Source of the DNA: Croceicoccus bisphenolivorans
Lineage (GTDB): Bacteria; Pseudomonadota; Alphaproteobacteria; Sphingomonadales; Sphingomonadaceae
DNA: 64,000 nucleotides
Assembly (NCBI RefSeq): GCF_001634625.1
Contig: NZ_LRSE01000001.1
Coordinates: forward strand, 1-64,000
Direction: 5' to 3'
In this document: piece after piece, positions 47,517 through 57,098 of the stretch
How positions within the stretch are numbered: position 1 is the first letter of the stretch
How the letters are laid out: every line of letters starts with the position of its first letter
Notes under the pieces: model-generated
What the model saw: only the letters and a program-made list of their open reading frames with translations
Told to the model about the DNA's origin: nothing
Databases searched by the model: none
Translations under genes and position numbers: made by a program

Positions 47517-48820
47517 TGAAGCGGCTGGTCTCTTCCGACCCCGGCTTTGCAAAGGCATTTGCCCGACTCGTTGCCGACCGGCGAGAGGCGGATGACGATG
47601 TCAGCCGCGACGTTCGCCGTATCCTCGAACGGGTAAAGGCGGAGGGTGACGAGGCGCTGGCCGACTATACCAAGCGTTTCGACCACTGGGATCTCGTGTC
47701 CGACGACGACTGGTGCATTCCCGCAGACGCTTGCGCCGCCGCCTATCACGCGCTTGACGGTGTGCTGCGCGATGCGCTGGAAACCGCCGCGCAACGTGTG
47801 CGCGCCTATCACGAGGCGCAGTTGCCGCAGCGCCGTGACTATCGCGACGATGCGGGCGTCAGGCTTGGCGCGATCTGGCGTCCGGTCGACGCCGCCGGGC
47901 TTTATGTTCCCGGTGGCCGCGCGGCCTATCCGTCTTCGCTGATCATGAATGCGATTCCGGCCAAGGTCGCAGGGGTCGGGCGGCTGGCCGTCGTTACCCC
48001 GACACCGAAGGGCCACGCCAATCCGCTGGTGCTGGCCGCGGCGCATATTGCGGGCGTGGACGAAATCTGGCGCATCGGCGGTGCCCATGCTGTCGGCGCG
48101 CTCGCCTATGGCACGGACAGGATCGCGCCCGTCGACGTGATCACCGGCCCCGGCAACGCCTGGGTGGCAGAGGCGAAGCGGCAGCTTTACGGCACGGTCG
48201 GCATCGACATGGTGGCGGGGCCGTCCGAAATCCTTGTCATTGCCGATGGCCAGAACGATCCGGGCTTCATCGCGGCGGACCTGTTGAGCCAGGCGGAACA
48301 CGATCCGGTGGCCCAGTCCATCCTGATCACCGACGACGCCGAATTTGCCGACCGCGTGGCCGACCGTGTCGGTGTCGAGCTTGCCATGCTGGACACGCGC
48401 AAGGTGGCCGAACAGTCGTGGAAGGATCACGGCGTCATCATCGAGGTTGCCTCGCTTGACGAAGCGCCCGCGCTGGCCAACGCGCTTGCCGCCGAGCACG
48501 TGGAGCTTGCGGTTGCAGCGCCGGAGCCGCTGCTGGAATCGATCCGGCATGCAGGCTCCGTCTTCATCGGCCGCAGCACCCCCGAAGCGATCGGCGATTA
48601 TGTCGCAGGGCCGAATCACGTGCTGCCAACAGGGCGGCGCGCCCGCTTTGCCAGCGGCCTGTCCGTGCTGGACTTCATGAAGCGCACCAGCTTCATCGAA
48701 CTGGACGATGCCGCGCTCGCGGCCATCGGTCCGGCGGCAGTGGAACTGGCGAATGCAGAGGGGCTGCCCGCGCATGCCCGTTCCGTTTCAATCCGGCTCG
48801 ACCGGCGCAAGGGAGATTGA
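47516..48820 (+). CDS. hisD: Histidinol dehydrogenase
   Basis: A 434-aa NAD-dependent enzyme making L-histidine from L-histidinol. The catalytic pair is in SQAEHDPVAQSILIT (Glu and His). Other family blocks are YVPGGRAAYPSSLIMNAIPAKVAG, GGAHAVGALAYGTD, and VDVITGPGNAWVAEAKRQL. The length is typical. It overlaps hisG by one base and ends 2 bp before the DUF1993 gene, so these three are one transcription unit. Confidence 0.97.
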   Translation: MKRLVSSDPGFAKAFARLVADRREADDDVSRDVRRILERVKAEGDEALADYTKRFDHWDLVSDDDWCIPADACAAAYHALDGVLRDALETAAQRVRAYHEAQLPQRRDYRDDAGVRLGAIWRPVDAAGLYVPGGRAAYPSSLIMNAIPAKVAGVGRLAVVTPTPKGHANPLVLAAAHIAGVDEIWRIGGAHAVGALAYGTDRIAPVDVITGPGNAWVAEAKRQLYGTVGIDMVAGPSEILVIADGQNDPGFIAADLLSQAEHDPVAQSILITDDAEFADRVADRVGVELAMLDTRKVAEQSWKDHGVIIEVASLDEAPALANALAAEHVELAVAAPEPLLESIRHAGSVFIGRSTPEAIGDYVAGPNHVLPTGRRARFASGLSVLDFMKRTSFIELDDAALAAIGPAAVELANAEGLPAHARSVSIRLDRRKGD

Positions 48821-48822
48821 GG

Positions 48823-49350
48823 ATGCCCATCACGCTTTACGACGCTTTTGTTCCGACCTGCCTGCAGCAGCTTGGTGCCGTGGCCGGCCTGATCGACAAG
48901 GCAGAAGCATTTTGCGAAGCGAACGGGTGGGAGCCGTCGCGGATCATCAACGCCCGTCTCGCGCCCGACATGAACGACTTCGCCTATCAGGTGAAATCGT
49001 GCCACACCCATTCCAAGCTGGCTATCGAGGGTGCCAAGGCTGGGACTTTCGGGCCGGAACTATCGGAGCCGCCACAGGATTTCGACGGACTGCGAACAAA
49101 AATTTCCGATGCCGTGTCGGCACTTCAGGCGATCGATCCGGCTGAACTCGAGGCACTGATCGGCAAGGACGCCGAATTCCGGTTCAACGATTTCGTCCTG
49201 CCGTTCACCGCCGAACACTTCCTGCTCAGCTTTTCTCTGCCCAATTTCCAGTTCCACGCCACCACCGCCTATGCCCTTCTCCGCCATCTTGGCGTGGAGA
49301 TCGGCAAGCGCGACTATATCGGCGCCCTGCGCCTGAAAACGGACCAATGA
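48823..49350 (+). CDS. DUF1993 family protein
   Basis: A 175-aa protein with a DinB-like four-helix fold. TLYDAFVPTCLQQLGAVAGLIDKAEAF, INARLAPDMNDFAYQV and the end FQFHATTAYALLRHLGVEIGKRDYIG match the DUF1993 family. An ATG at 48823 with GGGAGATTGAGG upstream is chosen over the TTG at 48817. Its stop overlaps nusB by 4 bp. The function is unknown. Confidence 0.9.
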   Translation: MPITLYDAFVPTCLQQLGAVAGLIDKAEAFCEANGWEPSRIINARLAPDMNDFAYQVKSCHTHSKLAIEGAKAGTFGPELSEPPQDFDGLRTKISDAVSALQAIDPAELEALIGKDAEFRFNDFVLPFTAEHFLLSFSLPNFQFHATTAYALLRHLGVEIGKRDYIGALRLKTDQ

Positions 49351-49793
49351 ACGCACGATCAAAATCCCGATCCGCCGCCCGCCTTGCCGCTGTGCAGGCG
49401 CTTTACCAGATCGACATGGAGAAGACCCCGCTGGCGCGGCTTCTCGACGAATTTCACCAGCACCGGCTGGGCCGCGAGATCGAGGATGCGCAATACGCCG
49501 ACGCGGAGGTCGCCTTTTTCGACGATATCGTGACGGGCGTCGATTCGCGCCGTGACGAGATCGACACGCTGGTTTCGGCCAAGCTGGCGGAAGGCTGGTC
49601 GCTCTCGCGGCTGGACCGGACGATGATCCAGATCCTGCGCGCGGGCACTTACGAACTGCTCGCCCGCGCCGATGTGCCGAAGGCCGCGGCGATCAGCGAA
49701 TATGTCGATGTCGCCCATGCCTTCTTCGAGGAACGCGAAGCCAAATTCGTGAACGGCCTGCTGGACGCAATCGCGAAAGACGTGCGGGCCTGA
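49347..49793 (+). CDS. nusB: Transcription antitermination factor NusB
   Basis: A 148-aa all-helical protein that binds boxA RNA with NusE in rRNA antitermination. SAARLAAVQALYQIDME at the N-terminus and SLSRLDRTMIQILRAGTYELL, then FVNGLLDAIAKDVR at the end are characteristic. It lies between the DUF1993 gene (4-bp overlap) and thiL, one base past the nusB stop. nusB-thiL is a common arrangement. Confidence 0.96.
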   Translation: MNARSKSRSAARLAAVQALYQIDMEKTPLARLLDEFHQHRLGREIEDAQYADAEVAFFDDIVTGVDSRRDEIDTLVSAKLAEGWSLSRLDRTMIQILRAGTYELLARADVPKAAAISEYVDVAHAFFEEREAKFVNGLLDAIAKDVRA

Positions 49794-49794
49794 C

Positions 49795-50694
49795 GTGCGC
49801 GAAAGCGGCGAGGATCGTTTCATCGCCGCCCTGCGCGCCATCGCGACAGATCCCGGCGCGCGCGGCCTTGCCGACGATGCTGCCGAACTTCGCGTGGGCG
49901 ATGCAACGCTTGTCGTAACCCACGACATGATGGTCGAAGGGGTGCACTGGCATCCCGATCAGGACGCGGCAGACGTCGCGTGGAAGCTGGTGGCGGTCAA
50001 CCTGTCGGACCTTGCGTCCAAGGGTGCCGAGCCGCAAGCCATCCTGCTCGGCTATACACTTGGCGATGCCGGATGGGACCTGCGCTTCGCCAATGGCCTT
50101 GCCGAAGCGGTGAGGCACTTCAAGGTGCCCCTGCTGGGCGGCGACACGGTCGGCGCACCGCCGTCTTCCGCGCGGGCCGTCGGACTGACCGCGATCGGGC
50201 GCGCAAGCGTCGCGCCTTCCCCGTCGCGGCAGGATGCAAAACCGGGTGAAGCGCTGTGGGTTACGGGCACTCTCGGCGCTGCCCTTGCCGGGTTCGAGGC
50301 ACTGCAACGTGGCGACATGGCGGGCGCACTGTCCTATCGCCGCCCCGTTCCGCTTGTTGCCCAAGGGCTGGCACTGGCCCGGCTCGTCAGTGCGATGATG
50401 GACGTATCGGACGGCCTGCTGATCGATGCCCGCCGCATGGCCGAGGCCAGCGGCACCACGATCGATATCGCCGCCGCATCAGTTCCCGTCGCGCCCGGGC
50501 TGGCCGATCGAAGGCTTGAGGCGATGACATGGGGAGACGACTACCAGTTGCTGTTCACGCTGCCAGCGGGCGAAGATCCTCCTGTCCCGGCGACGCGCAT
50601 CGGCGCTGTCCTGCCCCGCGGCGAAGCGCCGCTGCTGCTGGACGGCGTGCCCCCCGAAGAAGGAACCTCGCTAGGCTATCGCCACGGGGTTTAA
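49795..50694 (+). CDS. thiL: Thiamine-phosphate kinase
   Basis: Phosphorylates thiamine monophosphate to thiamine diphosphate. It is 299 aa, starting with GTG at 49795, one base past the nusB stop. The PurM-like motifs are DDAAELRVGDATLVVTHDMMVEGVHW, NLSDLASKGAEPQAILL and GGDTVGAPPSS with MMDVSDGLLIDARRM. The Asp residues of DD and GGDT bind Mg-ATP. Confidence 0.95.
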   Translation: MRESGEDRFIAALRAIATDPGARGLADDAAELRVGDATLVVTHDMMVEGVHWHPDQDAADVAWKLVAVNLSDLASKGAEPQAILLGYTLGDAGWDLRFANGLAEAVRHFKVPLLGGDTVGAPPSSARAVGLTAIGRASVAPSPSRQDAKPGEALWVTGTLGAALAGFEALQRGDMAGALSYRRPVPLVAQGLALARLVSAMMDVSDGLLIDARRMAEASGTTIDIAAASVPVAPGLADRRLEAMTWGDDYQLLFTLPAGEDPPVPATRIGAVLPRGEAPLLLDGVPPEEGTSLGYRHGV

Positions 50695-50802
50695 TGAACA
50701 GGACCTGTGCAAAGCGCGCTTGCGCCGCGCACCTTTCCGTGTAGCTTCCCCGCCGACATCCCGAAAAAGGGATGCGAAACAATATTTGGAGGGGATTGCG
50801 TA

Positions 50803-52968
50803 GTGAACTTGGTCACGATCGCCATTGTCCTGGGGCTACTTGCCGTGATCTACGGCTTCGTCACCAGTCGACAGGTGCTGAGCGCTGCCGCCGGCAGCGA
50901 AAGAATGCAGGAAATCGCCGCCGCCGTTCAGGAAGGGGCTCAGGCCTATCTGAAGCGGCAATACACCACCATCGCCATCGTCGGCGTGATCGTCGCGGTG
51001 CTGGTCGCCGTGTTCCTCGGACCGATCAGCGCTGTCGGCTTCGTGATCGGCGCGATCCTTTCGGGCGTTGCGGGCTTCATCGGGATGAACATCTCGGTCC
51101 GCTCCAACGTGCGCACAGCCGCCGCCGCGCAGAAGGGCCTTCAGGAAGGCCTGACGCTGGCGTTCCGCGCAGGTGCGATCACCGGCATGCTGGTGGCGGG
51201 CCTCGCCCTCTTGGCAATCGCCTGCTTCTACTATTACCTGACGGCAATCGCCGGATACGAGGTGGGCGGCGAAAACCGCACCGTGGTCGATGCGCTGGTG
51301 GCTCTGGCCTTCGGCGCATCGCTGATCTCGATCTTCGCGCGCCTTGGCGGCGGCATCTTCACCAAAGCCGCCGACGTCGGTGCCGACCTTGTCGGCAAGG
51401 TCGAGGCGGGCATCCCCGAAGACGATCCGCGCAACCCCGCAGTGATCGCGGACAACGTGGGCGACAACGTCGGCGACTGCGCCGGCATGGCGGCCGACCT
51501 GTTCGAAACCTACGTCGTGACCGTGGGCGCCACCATGGTGCTGACCGCACTACTGCTTTCGGGCGTGGAGCAGCTTCAGGGCCTGATGGCGCTGCCGCTG
51601 CTGATCGGCGGTTCGTGCATCGTCACCTCGATCATCGGCACATATTTCGTTCGCCTTGGTGGCGGCACGAACATCATGGGCGCGATGTACAAGGGCTTCC
51701 TCGTCACCGCGATCCTGTCGATCCCGGCGATCTGGTTCGTTACGCAACTGGCGCTGGGCGACATGAATACGCCGATCCAGGCCGGCGATCCGGGCCTTGT
51801 CGCCAATGTCGATCCCGGCATGCCCCTGTCGGAAGAAGGCACGGCCAGCCAGGTCGGCGGGTTTACCGGTATGGACCTGTTCTGGTGTTCCATGCTGGGC
51901 CTTGCCATCACCGGCCTGATCATCTGGATCACCGAGTATTATACCGGCACGAACTTCCGTCCGGTACGTTCCATCGCCAAGTCGTCGGAAACCGGCCACG
52001 GCACGAACGTGATCCAAGGCCTTGCCATCAGCATGGAGGCGACCGCGCTTCCCACGCTGGTGATCGTGGCGGGCATCATCATCGCGTACCAGCTGGCAGG
52101 CCTAATCGGCATTGCCTACGGCGCAACTGCGATGCTGGCATTGGCCGGCATGGTCGTGGCGCTCGACGCTTACGGTCCGGTGACGGACAACGCGGGCGGT
52201 ATCGCGGAAATGGCCGACATGGACGCATCGGTTCGCGAAAAGACCGACGCGCTCGACGCCGTGGGCAATACCACCAAGGCCGTGACCAAGGGTTACGCGA
52301 TCGGTTCGGCGGGTCTTGCGGCTCTCGTTCTTTTTGCCGCCTACACAACCGACCTTGCCCACTTCTTCCCCGATCTCGATGTCGATTTCAGCCTCGAGAA
52401 CCCATACGTCATCGTCGGGCTGCTGCTGGGCGCGTTGCTGCCGTACCTGTTCGGTTCGATGGGCATGACGGCGGTGGGCCGCGCGGCGGGCGACGTGGTG
52501 AAGGACGTGCGCGACCAGTTCGCCGCCGATCCGGGCATCATGGCCGGCACCAGCAAGCCGAACTACGCCCGCACGGTCGACCTCGTGACGAAGGCCGCGA
52601 TCAAGGAAATGATCGTGCCTTCGCTGCTGCCGGTGCTGGCGCCGATCGTGGTCTATTTCGTGATCACGCTGATCGCAGGTCCGCAGAACGGCTTCGCGGC
52701 GCTTGGCGCACTGCTGCTCGGCGTCATCGTCGGCGGGCTTTTCGTCGCCCTGTCGATGACCGCGGGCGGCGGCGCATGGGATAACGCCAAGAAGTACATC
52801 GAGGACGGCAACCACGGCGGCAAAGGCTCTGACGCCCACCACGCTGCGGTGACGGGCGACACCGTCGGCGATCCCTACAAGGACACCGCCGGCCCGGCCG
52901 TGAACCCGATGATCAAGATCACGAACATCGTGGCCCTGCTTCTGCTGGCGGCACTTGCTGCCGGCTGA
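50803..52968 (+). CDS. hppA: Membrane-bound H+-translocating pyrophosphatase (K+-independent class)
   Basis: A 721-aa membrane protein with about 16 helices. It uses pyrophosphate hydrolysis to pump protons. Motifs are the PPi-binding [35 protein letters not shown] block, [15 protein letters not shown], and the C-terminal [21 protein letters not shown]. Lys instead of Ala after GNTT is the known marker of K+-independent enzymes. The start is GTG at 50803 with GGAGGGG upstream; the frame to 50707 has no family sequence. Confidence 0.96.
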   Translation: MNLVTIAIVLGLLAVIYGFVTSRQVLSAAAGSERMQEIAAAVQEGAQAYLKRQYTTIAIVGVIVAVLVAVFLGPISAVGFVIGAILSGVAGFIGMNISVRSNVRTAAAAQKGLQEGLTLAFRAGAITGMLVAGLALLAIACFYYYLTAIAGYEVGGENRTVVDALVALAFGASLISIFARLGGGIFTKAADVGADLVGKVEAGIPEDDPRNPAVIADNVGDNVGDCAGMAADLFETYVVTVGATMVLTALLLSGVEQLQGLMALPLLIGGSCIVTSIIGTYFVRLGGGTNIMGAMYKGFLVTAILSIPAIWFVTQLALGDMNTPIQAGDPGLVANVDPGMPLSEEGTASQVGGFTGMDLFWCSMLGLAITGLIIWITEYYTGTNFRPVRSIAKSSETGHGTNVIQGLAISMEATALPTLVIVAGIIIAYQLAGLIGIAYGATAMLALAGMVVALDAYGPVTDNAGGIAEMADMDASVREKTDALDAVGNTTKAVTKGYAIGSAGLAALVLFAAYTTDLAHFFPDLDVDFSLENPYVIVGLLLGALLPYLFGSMGMTAVGRAAGDVVKDVRDQFAADPGIMAGTSKPNYARTVDLVTKAAIKEMIVPSLLPVLAPIVVYFVITLIAGPQNGFAALGALLLGVIVGGLFVALSMTAGGGAWDNAKKYIEDGNHGGKGSDAHHAAVTGDTVGDPYKDTAGPAVNPMIKITNIVALLLLAALAAG

Positions 52969-52990
52969 CGACAGGCCCGAAATAAACGGG

Positions 52991-53030
52991 AAAACGCCCC
53001 GTCCGGCGCAATCCGGGCGGGGCGTTTTTC
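52991..53030 (+). terminator. hppA rho-independent terminator
   Basis: Arms AAAACGCCCCG...CGGGGCGTTTT (extended by CCGG pairing) with a 6-nt loop, followed by TTTTTC, lie 22 bp past the hppA stop. Confidence 0.85.
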
Positions 53031-53091
53031 TTTGCAAGGATACAATAAATACGACATTGACGGCGACCTGGTGACCGCCCATGGCAACGGC

Positions 53092-54012
53092 ATGAACGAT
53101 ACCCGCAGGGCACAAGTCTCCGGAACGGACGCAGAGCGCGTTGGCATCCTGTCCCGCCTGCTCACCGTCGAAAAAGTCGCCAACGACATTTTCATCGCCC
53201 CGCGCATGCCGGACGGTCTGGGACGGATCTTCGGCGGCCAGGTGGTTGCACAGGCGCTCGCCGCCGCGCAACAGACGGTGGAGGAAGGGCGCAATCCCCA
53301 TTCGCTGCACGCCTATTTCCTGCGCGGCGGGAACGAGGATTTCCCCATCGAATTGCGGGTGGAGCGGGATTTCGACGGCGGCAGTTTCTCCAACCGGCGG
53401 GTCATTGCATCGCAGAACGGCACGCCGATCCTGAACCTGACCGCATCCTTCCAGCGCAAGTCGGTCGCCCCGGCATGGCCGATCGAGATGCCCGACGTGC
53501 CGGGCCCCGACGGCCTGCAGGACGAGCTTGACGCACCCTCACGCGGTCATCCGGTCGAATACGAAGGCCCCGCGCCTGCCCTTGTGAAGCACCGTGCCTT
53601 CGAAATGCGCGCGCCTGCCGCGCAGTGGGAGGGTAACGCCGGCGGGGCGGAACACACCGTGTTGTGGTTCAAGGTCATGGCACCGATGGCCGATGACCCT
53701 GCCCAGCATCGGCTCGCGCTTACTTATCTCAGCGACTACGGCCTGTTGAGCACAGCGCTGCTGAGGCGCGGCCTGCGGGCCAAGTTCAACGCGGCGCGAA
53801 TGGCCAGTCTCGACCACGCCTTGTGGTTCCATGCGGACATGCGGGTGGACGACTGGATCCTGTTCGTCACCGACTCCCCGTTCCTCGGCAGCGGGCGTGC
53901 CCTGACGCGCGGGCATTTTTTCACGCGCGACGGCCAGCTTGTCGCCACCGCGTCGCAGGAAGGCATGATCCGCCTTCCCGAAGGAAGCTACACCCCGCCA
54001 TCGCGGGGCTAA
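53092..54012 (+). CDS. tesB: Acyl-CoA thioesterase II
   Basis: A 306-aa double hot-dog protein that hydrolyses acyl-CoA. DGLGRIFGGQVVAQALAAAQQTV and HSLHAYFLRGGNEDFPIELRVE form the N-terminal hot-dog; MASLDHALWFHADMRVDDWILF in the C-terminal hot-dog holds the catalytic Asp. The ATG at 53092 is favoured; the frame extends to 53032, which is in the hppA terminator. It is convergent with the SPOR gene. Confidence 0.95.
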   Translation: MNDTRRAQVSGTDAERVGILSRLLTVEKVANDIFIAPRMPDGLGRIFGGQVVAQALAAAQQTVEEGRNPHSLHAYFLRGGNEDFPIELRVERDFDGGSFSNRRVIASQNGTPILNLTASFQRKSVAPAWPIEMPDVPGPDGLQDELDAPSRGHPVEYEGPAPALVKHRAFEMRAPAAQWEGNAGGAEHTVLWFKVMAPMADDPAQHRLALTYLSDYGLLSTALLRRGLRAKFNAARMASLDHALWFHADMRVDDWILFVTDSPFLGSGRALTRGHFFTRDGQLVATASQEGMIRLPEGSYTPPSRG

Positions 54013-54029
54013 GCCATACGCAAGAATGC

Positions 54030-54063
54030 AAAAAGCGGCGGTCACCGTTTGGTGAGCGCCGCT
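54030..54063 (-). terminator. SPOR-gene rho-independent terminator
   Basis: Arms AGCGGCGGTCACC / GGTGAGCGCCGCT with one mismatch and a GTTT loop, followed on the minus strand by TTTTT, lie about 45 bp past the stop of the SPOR-domain gene. Confidence 0.7.
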
Positions 54064-54106
54064 CTCGCTGTCCCCCTACCCGTGGCGGGAGCAAATCTTT
54101 CCGTGC

Positions 54107-55483
54107 CTAGTCCGCCTTGGCGACGCGGACCTTGCTGTCGGCCTTGGCACTCGACTGCGCGATGGGCAGGCAGCCGTTGCCGCTGGCCTTCACGGCCGCG
54201 CACATCGCATTGGCACCCTTGGCATCGAAACTGCCGGCGGCCACGCGCCAGTAATCCTTGCCGTCCACCTTGGCCTGCGTGATCACGGGCTGTGCGCCCT
54301 TGAGATTGGCATAGCGCGACTGGAACACCTTCCACCCGGCGCGGGCGTTGGCTTCCGAAGTGTAGGAGCCGAGCTGCGCAACATGCGTGCCACTTGCCGA
54401 CGGAGCCGGCAGGGCGGGTGCAGCCACCTTGGCCTTGACCGGCGCGGGCTTGGCAGTTGTCATCGCAACTTTCATAGCCGCAGGTTTGGCAGCAGGATTT
54501 TCTTGCGTCGGCTGGATGACGGCCATCTGCATCGTGGCCGGCTTCGAAGCGGGAACCGCAGCGGTCTTCACTTCCGACTTGGCAGGTTCCGCGCGGGCCA
54601 CCACGACGGGTTCAGCCGCCTTTGCAACGACAACCGGCGCGGGATCGGCCTTGGCCACCACGACCGGAGCCGGAGCAGGCTTCGCGGCTGCCTTGACCGG
54701 TGCCGGGGCGACAGGCTTGGCCTCTGCCATCATCGGCGCTGCGGCCTTGGCCGCAGGTGTCGGAAAGTTAGCCAAAGCAAGCGCGACCGGCATGCCGCTG
54801 TCGGCCTGAAGCGTTGCGCCGACAAGCGCGGCGACGCGGTTGCCGACCTGATCGGCGCGGGAATTCATCGCCCACTCGGTCATGCGACGATCCAGCATGT
54901 CGGCAGGAACGTCCTGCGCCGCCATCAGGCGGGCTTCACGCCAGCGACCGTCGAGGGCGAAGGCATAGGCAAGGTTCTGGCGGGTCTTGGAATTGTCGTT
55001 ACCGGCGCGGATATCGGCGGAGATAATCTCGACACCCCGCGCGGTTTCACCGGCGAGTGCGAAGGCAAGGCCGCGATCGGCTGCGGGAATGGAATTACCC
55101 TGCTGCGCAAGGATGGTTACGCCGTTGCGCGGCGAACCACTGCCGATTTCGGCAAGGGCCAGCATCAGCGCGACGCGGGGGTTGGTTTCGCCCAGCGTGA
55201 TCGCCTCGTTCAGTGCGGCACGGGCCGAAACGAGACGGCCGGCACGCAAGTAGGCCTGGCCAAGCAGGGCACGGCGCGAAGCATCGCGCGGTGCTTCCTC
55301 GACCGCCTTTTCGGCGTAGAGGACCGCGCGGTCGGTCTCGTTCTCGCTCAGCGCCTCGCTCGCCTTGTCGACGGATCCGGCAAGTGCGGGCTGCGCCACG
55401 GCAACACCGGCCAGCATGGTGCCGGCGATGACGGCCCGCAAGGCTGTGCGGTTCAGGGTTTCGAAGCGGAAGCTCTTGCTCAT
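54107..55483 (-). CDS. Exported SPOR-domain protein with tetratricopeptide region
   Basis: A 458-aa protein. The signal peptide (about 15-38, ALRAVIAGTMLAGVAVAQPALA) is followed by TPR-like helices (AVEEAPRDASRRALLGQAYLRAGR), an Ala/Pro/Lys-rich linker of about 150 residues, and a C-terminal SPOR domain (about 375-450, THVAQLGSYTSEANARAGWKVF) that binds denuded peptidoglycan glycan strands. It would act in the periplasm at the division site. The downstream-in-operon order is ParA-like, hypothetical, SPOR. The terminator follows it. Confidence 0.85.
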   Translation of the reverse strand: MSKSFRFETLNRTALRAVIAGTMLAGVAVAQPALAGSVDKASEALSENETDRAVLYAEKAVEEAPRDASRRALLGQAYLRAGRLVSARAALNEAITLGETNPRVALMLALAEIGSGSPRNGVTILAQQGNSIPAADRGLAFALAGETARGVEIISADIRAGNDNSKTRQNLAYAFALDGRWREARLMAAQDVPADMLDRRMTEWAMNSRADQVGNRVAALVGATLQADSGMPVALALANFPTPAAKAAAPMMAEAKPVAPAPVKAAAKPAPAPVVVAKADPAPVVVAKAAEPVVVARAEPAKSEVKTAAVPASKPATMQMAVIQPTQENPAAKPAAMKVAMTTAKPAPVKAKVAAPALPAPSASGTHVAQLGSYTSEANARAGWKVFQSRYANLKGAQPVITQAKVDGKDYWRVAAGSFDAKGANAMCAAVKASGNGCLPIAQSSAKADSKVRVAKAD

Positions 55484-55512
55484 GATCTGCTGTCCTTGCT
55501 TTCGATTTCTTC

Positions 55513-56256
55513 TCAGTTCCACGACGTAGATGCGGAAGCGGTGTTAGCACTCTTGGACGCGAGCGCGCCAAGATATTCCTCGATCGCACGCTCGGCGACG
55601 ATCGCGTCGTCCAGACCCTGCCGCATGGCCGCAGCGCGCAGACGTTCGCGAAGGTCAGGCTCGAGATGAAGTACCGTAATCGGGCCACGACCCACGATCA
55701 GGGCCACGAAACGCGCCCATGCCGCACGGATCGAACCGAACAGGCCGACCGGGATCTCATCCGCTGCCTGAAGTTCAAGCGTGTCCAGCGGCGCTGCGTG
55801 GCCATTGAACGAAGGAGCAGCCGGTGCCGGCATCGCCGCAGCCTGCAAGCGTTCCTGCATCGCGCCGACGGGATTTGCCGGAGGAGTCGGTTCCCATGCC
55901 GGTGCCGAAGCATTCCAGTCCGCGCTGTCGTCGTCGTAGCTGTCCGCCTCGTCCCAATCCGGATCGTCGGGGTTGGCATTGACGTAGAGCGATTCGGGCG
56001 AATTGGTCATCGCCGTCAGGCCGATGGCACTGCGCGCGCCATAGTTGGGCTTTGCGCCCTCGCCCATGTCGTTCCAGCCGCAATCGTCCTCGGCGCCCGT
56101 AAGCCAGCCCGAAAGGCTGCCCATACCGGCACCGCCCATGCCCGCATTGCCGAAACCGGCCTGCTGGATCTGCGACTGACGACGCATCGCCGGGCGCGCC
56201 GTGCCCTTCTTGGCAAGCAGTCCGCCTGCCGAAGGTCCGAGAGTTCCGCTCGCCAT
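55513..56256 (-). CDS. Hypothetical protein of the ParA-SPOR operon
   Basis: A 247-aa protein. The first 130 residues are low in predicted structure: Gly/Met-rich (GFGNAGMGGAGMGSLSGWL), then acidic (NANPDDPDWDEADSYDDDSADW) and Pro/Ala-rich. The C-terminal part (about 170-235) resembles a ribbon-helix-helix or antitoxin-like C-terminal helix (DLRERLRAAAMRQGLDDAIVAERAIEEYLGAL). It is between the ParA-like gene (15 bp) and the SPOR gene (29 bp). I do not recognise a named family. Confidence 0.65.
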   Translation of the reverse strand: MASGTLGPSAGGLLAKKGTARPAMRRQSQIQQAGFGNAGMGGAGMGSLSGWLTGAEDDCGWNDMGEGAKPNYGARSAIGLTAMTNSPESLYVNANPDDPDWDEADSYDDDSADWNASAPAWEPTPPANPVGAMQERLQAAAMPAPAAPSFNGHAAPLDTLELQAADEIPVGLFGSIRAAWARFVALIVGRGPITVLHLEPDLRERLRAAAMRQGLDDAIVAERAIEEYLGALASKSANTASASTSWN

Positions 56257-56271
56257 CACGTCCGGGCCTCC

Positions 56272-56988
56272 TTACTGGCCGGCGACGCGGCGGCCGAAGC
56301 CACCCGCCGTGCGGTTGGAACCTGCCGGACCGGCCTGCTTGGAACCTGCAAAGACGTTGCGGCGGAATTGCTTTTCCAGCCGTTCGTTCAGATAGGCCCA
56401 GAGCTGTTCCATTTCCTGCGCCGAGCGGCCGTAGGGATCGATTTCCATGACCGTGCGGCCATCGATCATCGACGCCGCGAAATCGGTGCGATGGTGCAGG
56501 ACAACCGGCGCGACATTGCCGTACTGGGCCAGAGCAGCGGCCGCTTCGGACGTGATGCGCGCCTTGGAAAGCGCCGAGTTCACCACAAAAACCAGCGGCT
56601 TGTTGGCCCGGGCGCAGATGTCGACCGTGGCGCCGACCGCGCGAAGATCGTGCGGCGAAGGCCTGGTCGGCACGACGACGAGATCGGCGACGCTGATCAC
56701 CGACTGGATCGCCATGGTGATTGCGGGCGGCGTGTCGATGACCGCCAGTTTGAAGCCCTGTTCGCGAAGCGTTACCAGATCCTGCGCCAGACGGGCGACG
56801 GCGGTTTGCGCGAATGCGGGGAATTCATCCTCACGCTCGTTCCACCAATCGGCGAGCGAACCCTGAGGGTCGATATCGATAAGTACGACGGGACCGGCGC
56901 CTGCGCGCTGGGCCTGGACGGCAAGGTGGCCGGAAAGAGTGGTCTTGCCCGATCCGCCCTTCTGTGATGCCAATGCGAGTACGCGCAC
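56272..56988 (-). CDS. ParA/MinD-family ATPase (orphan)
   Basis: A 238-aa deviant Walker ATPase. The motif MRVLALASQKGGSGKTTLSGHLA is a ParA deviant Walker A with the signature Lys; the other motifs are VVLIDIDPQGSLADWW and LAVIDTPPAITMAI. No ParB gene and no parS are adjacent. It heads a three-gene operon with the hypothetical and SPOR genes and may position a cell-envelope complex. A perfect 14-bp palindrome lies 12 bp upstream of its ATG. Confidence 0.92.
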   Translation of the reverse strand: MRVLALASQKGGSGKTTLSGHLAVQAQRAGAGPVVLIDIDPQGSLADWWNEREDEFPAFAQTAVARLAQDLVTLREQGFKLAVIDTPPAITMAIQSVISVADLVVVPTRPSPHDLRAVGATVDICARANKPLVFVVNSALSKARITSEAAAALAQYGNVAPVVLHHRTDFAASMIDGRTVMEIDPYGRSAQEMEQLWAYLNERLEKQFRRNVFAGSKQAGPAGSNRTAGGFGRRVAGQ

Positions 56989-57000
56989 CGATGATCCCCT

Positions 57001-57014
57001 TCAGTGAACACTGA
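57001..57014. promoter_or_regulatory. Palindrome TCAGTG-AA-CACTGA upstream of the ParA-like gene
   Basis: A perfect inverted repeat with 6-bp arms separated by AA starts 13 bp before the ATG of the ParA-like gene, on the promoter side. It does not match the parS consensus. It may be an autoregulatory site of the operon or a hairpin in the leader. Confidence 0.4.
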
Positions 57015-57098
57015 TTTGCTGGGTGCCACTCTTGCGGCGTAACCCTAATTTTGCGTTAAGGCAGATCCGAAAGCGTGAGAAAAAGGCGAAAACCCGCA

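Noticed and set aside
50772-52784. A 670-codon alternative frame inside hppA
   Set aside because: The frame is extremely rich in Arg, Gly and His. HppA in the other frame has all signature motifs.
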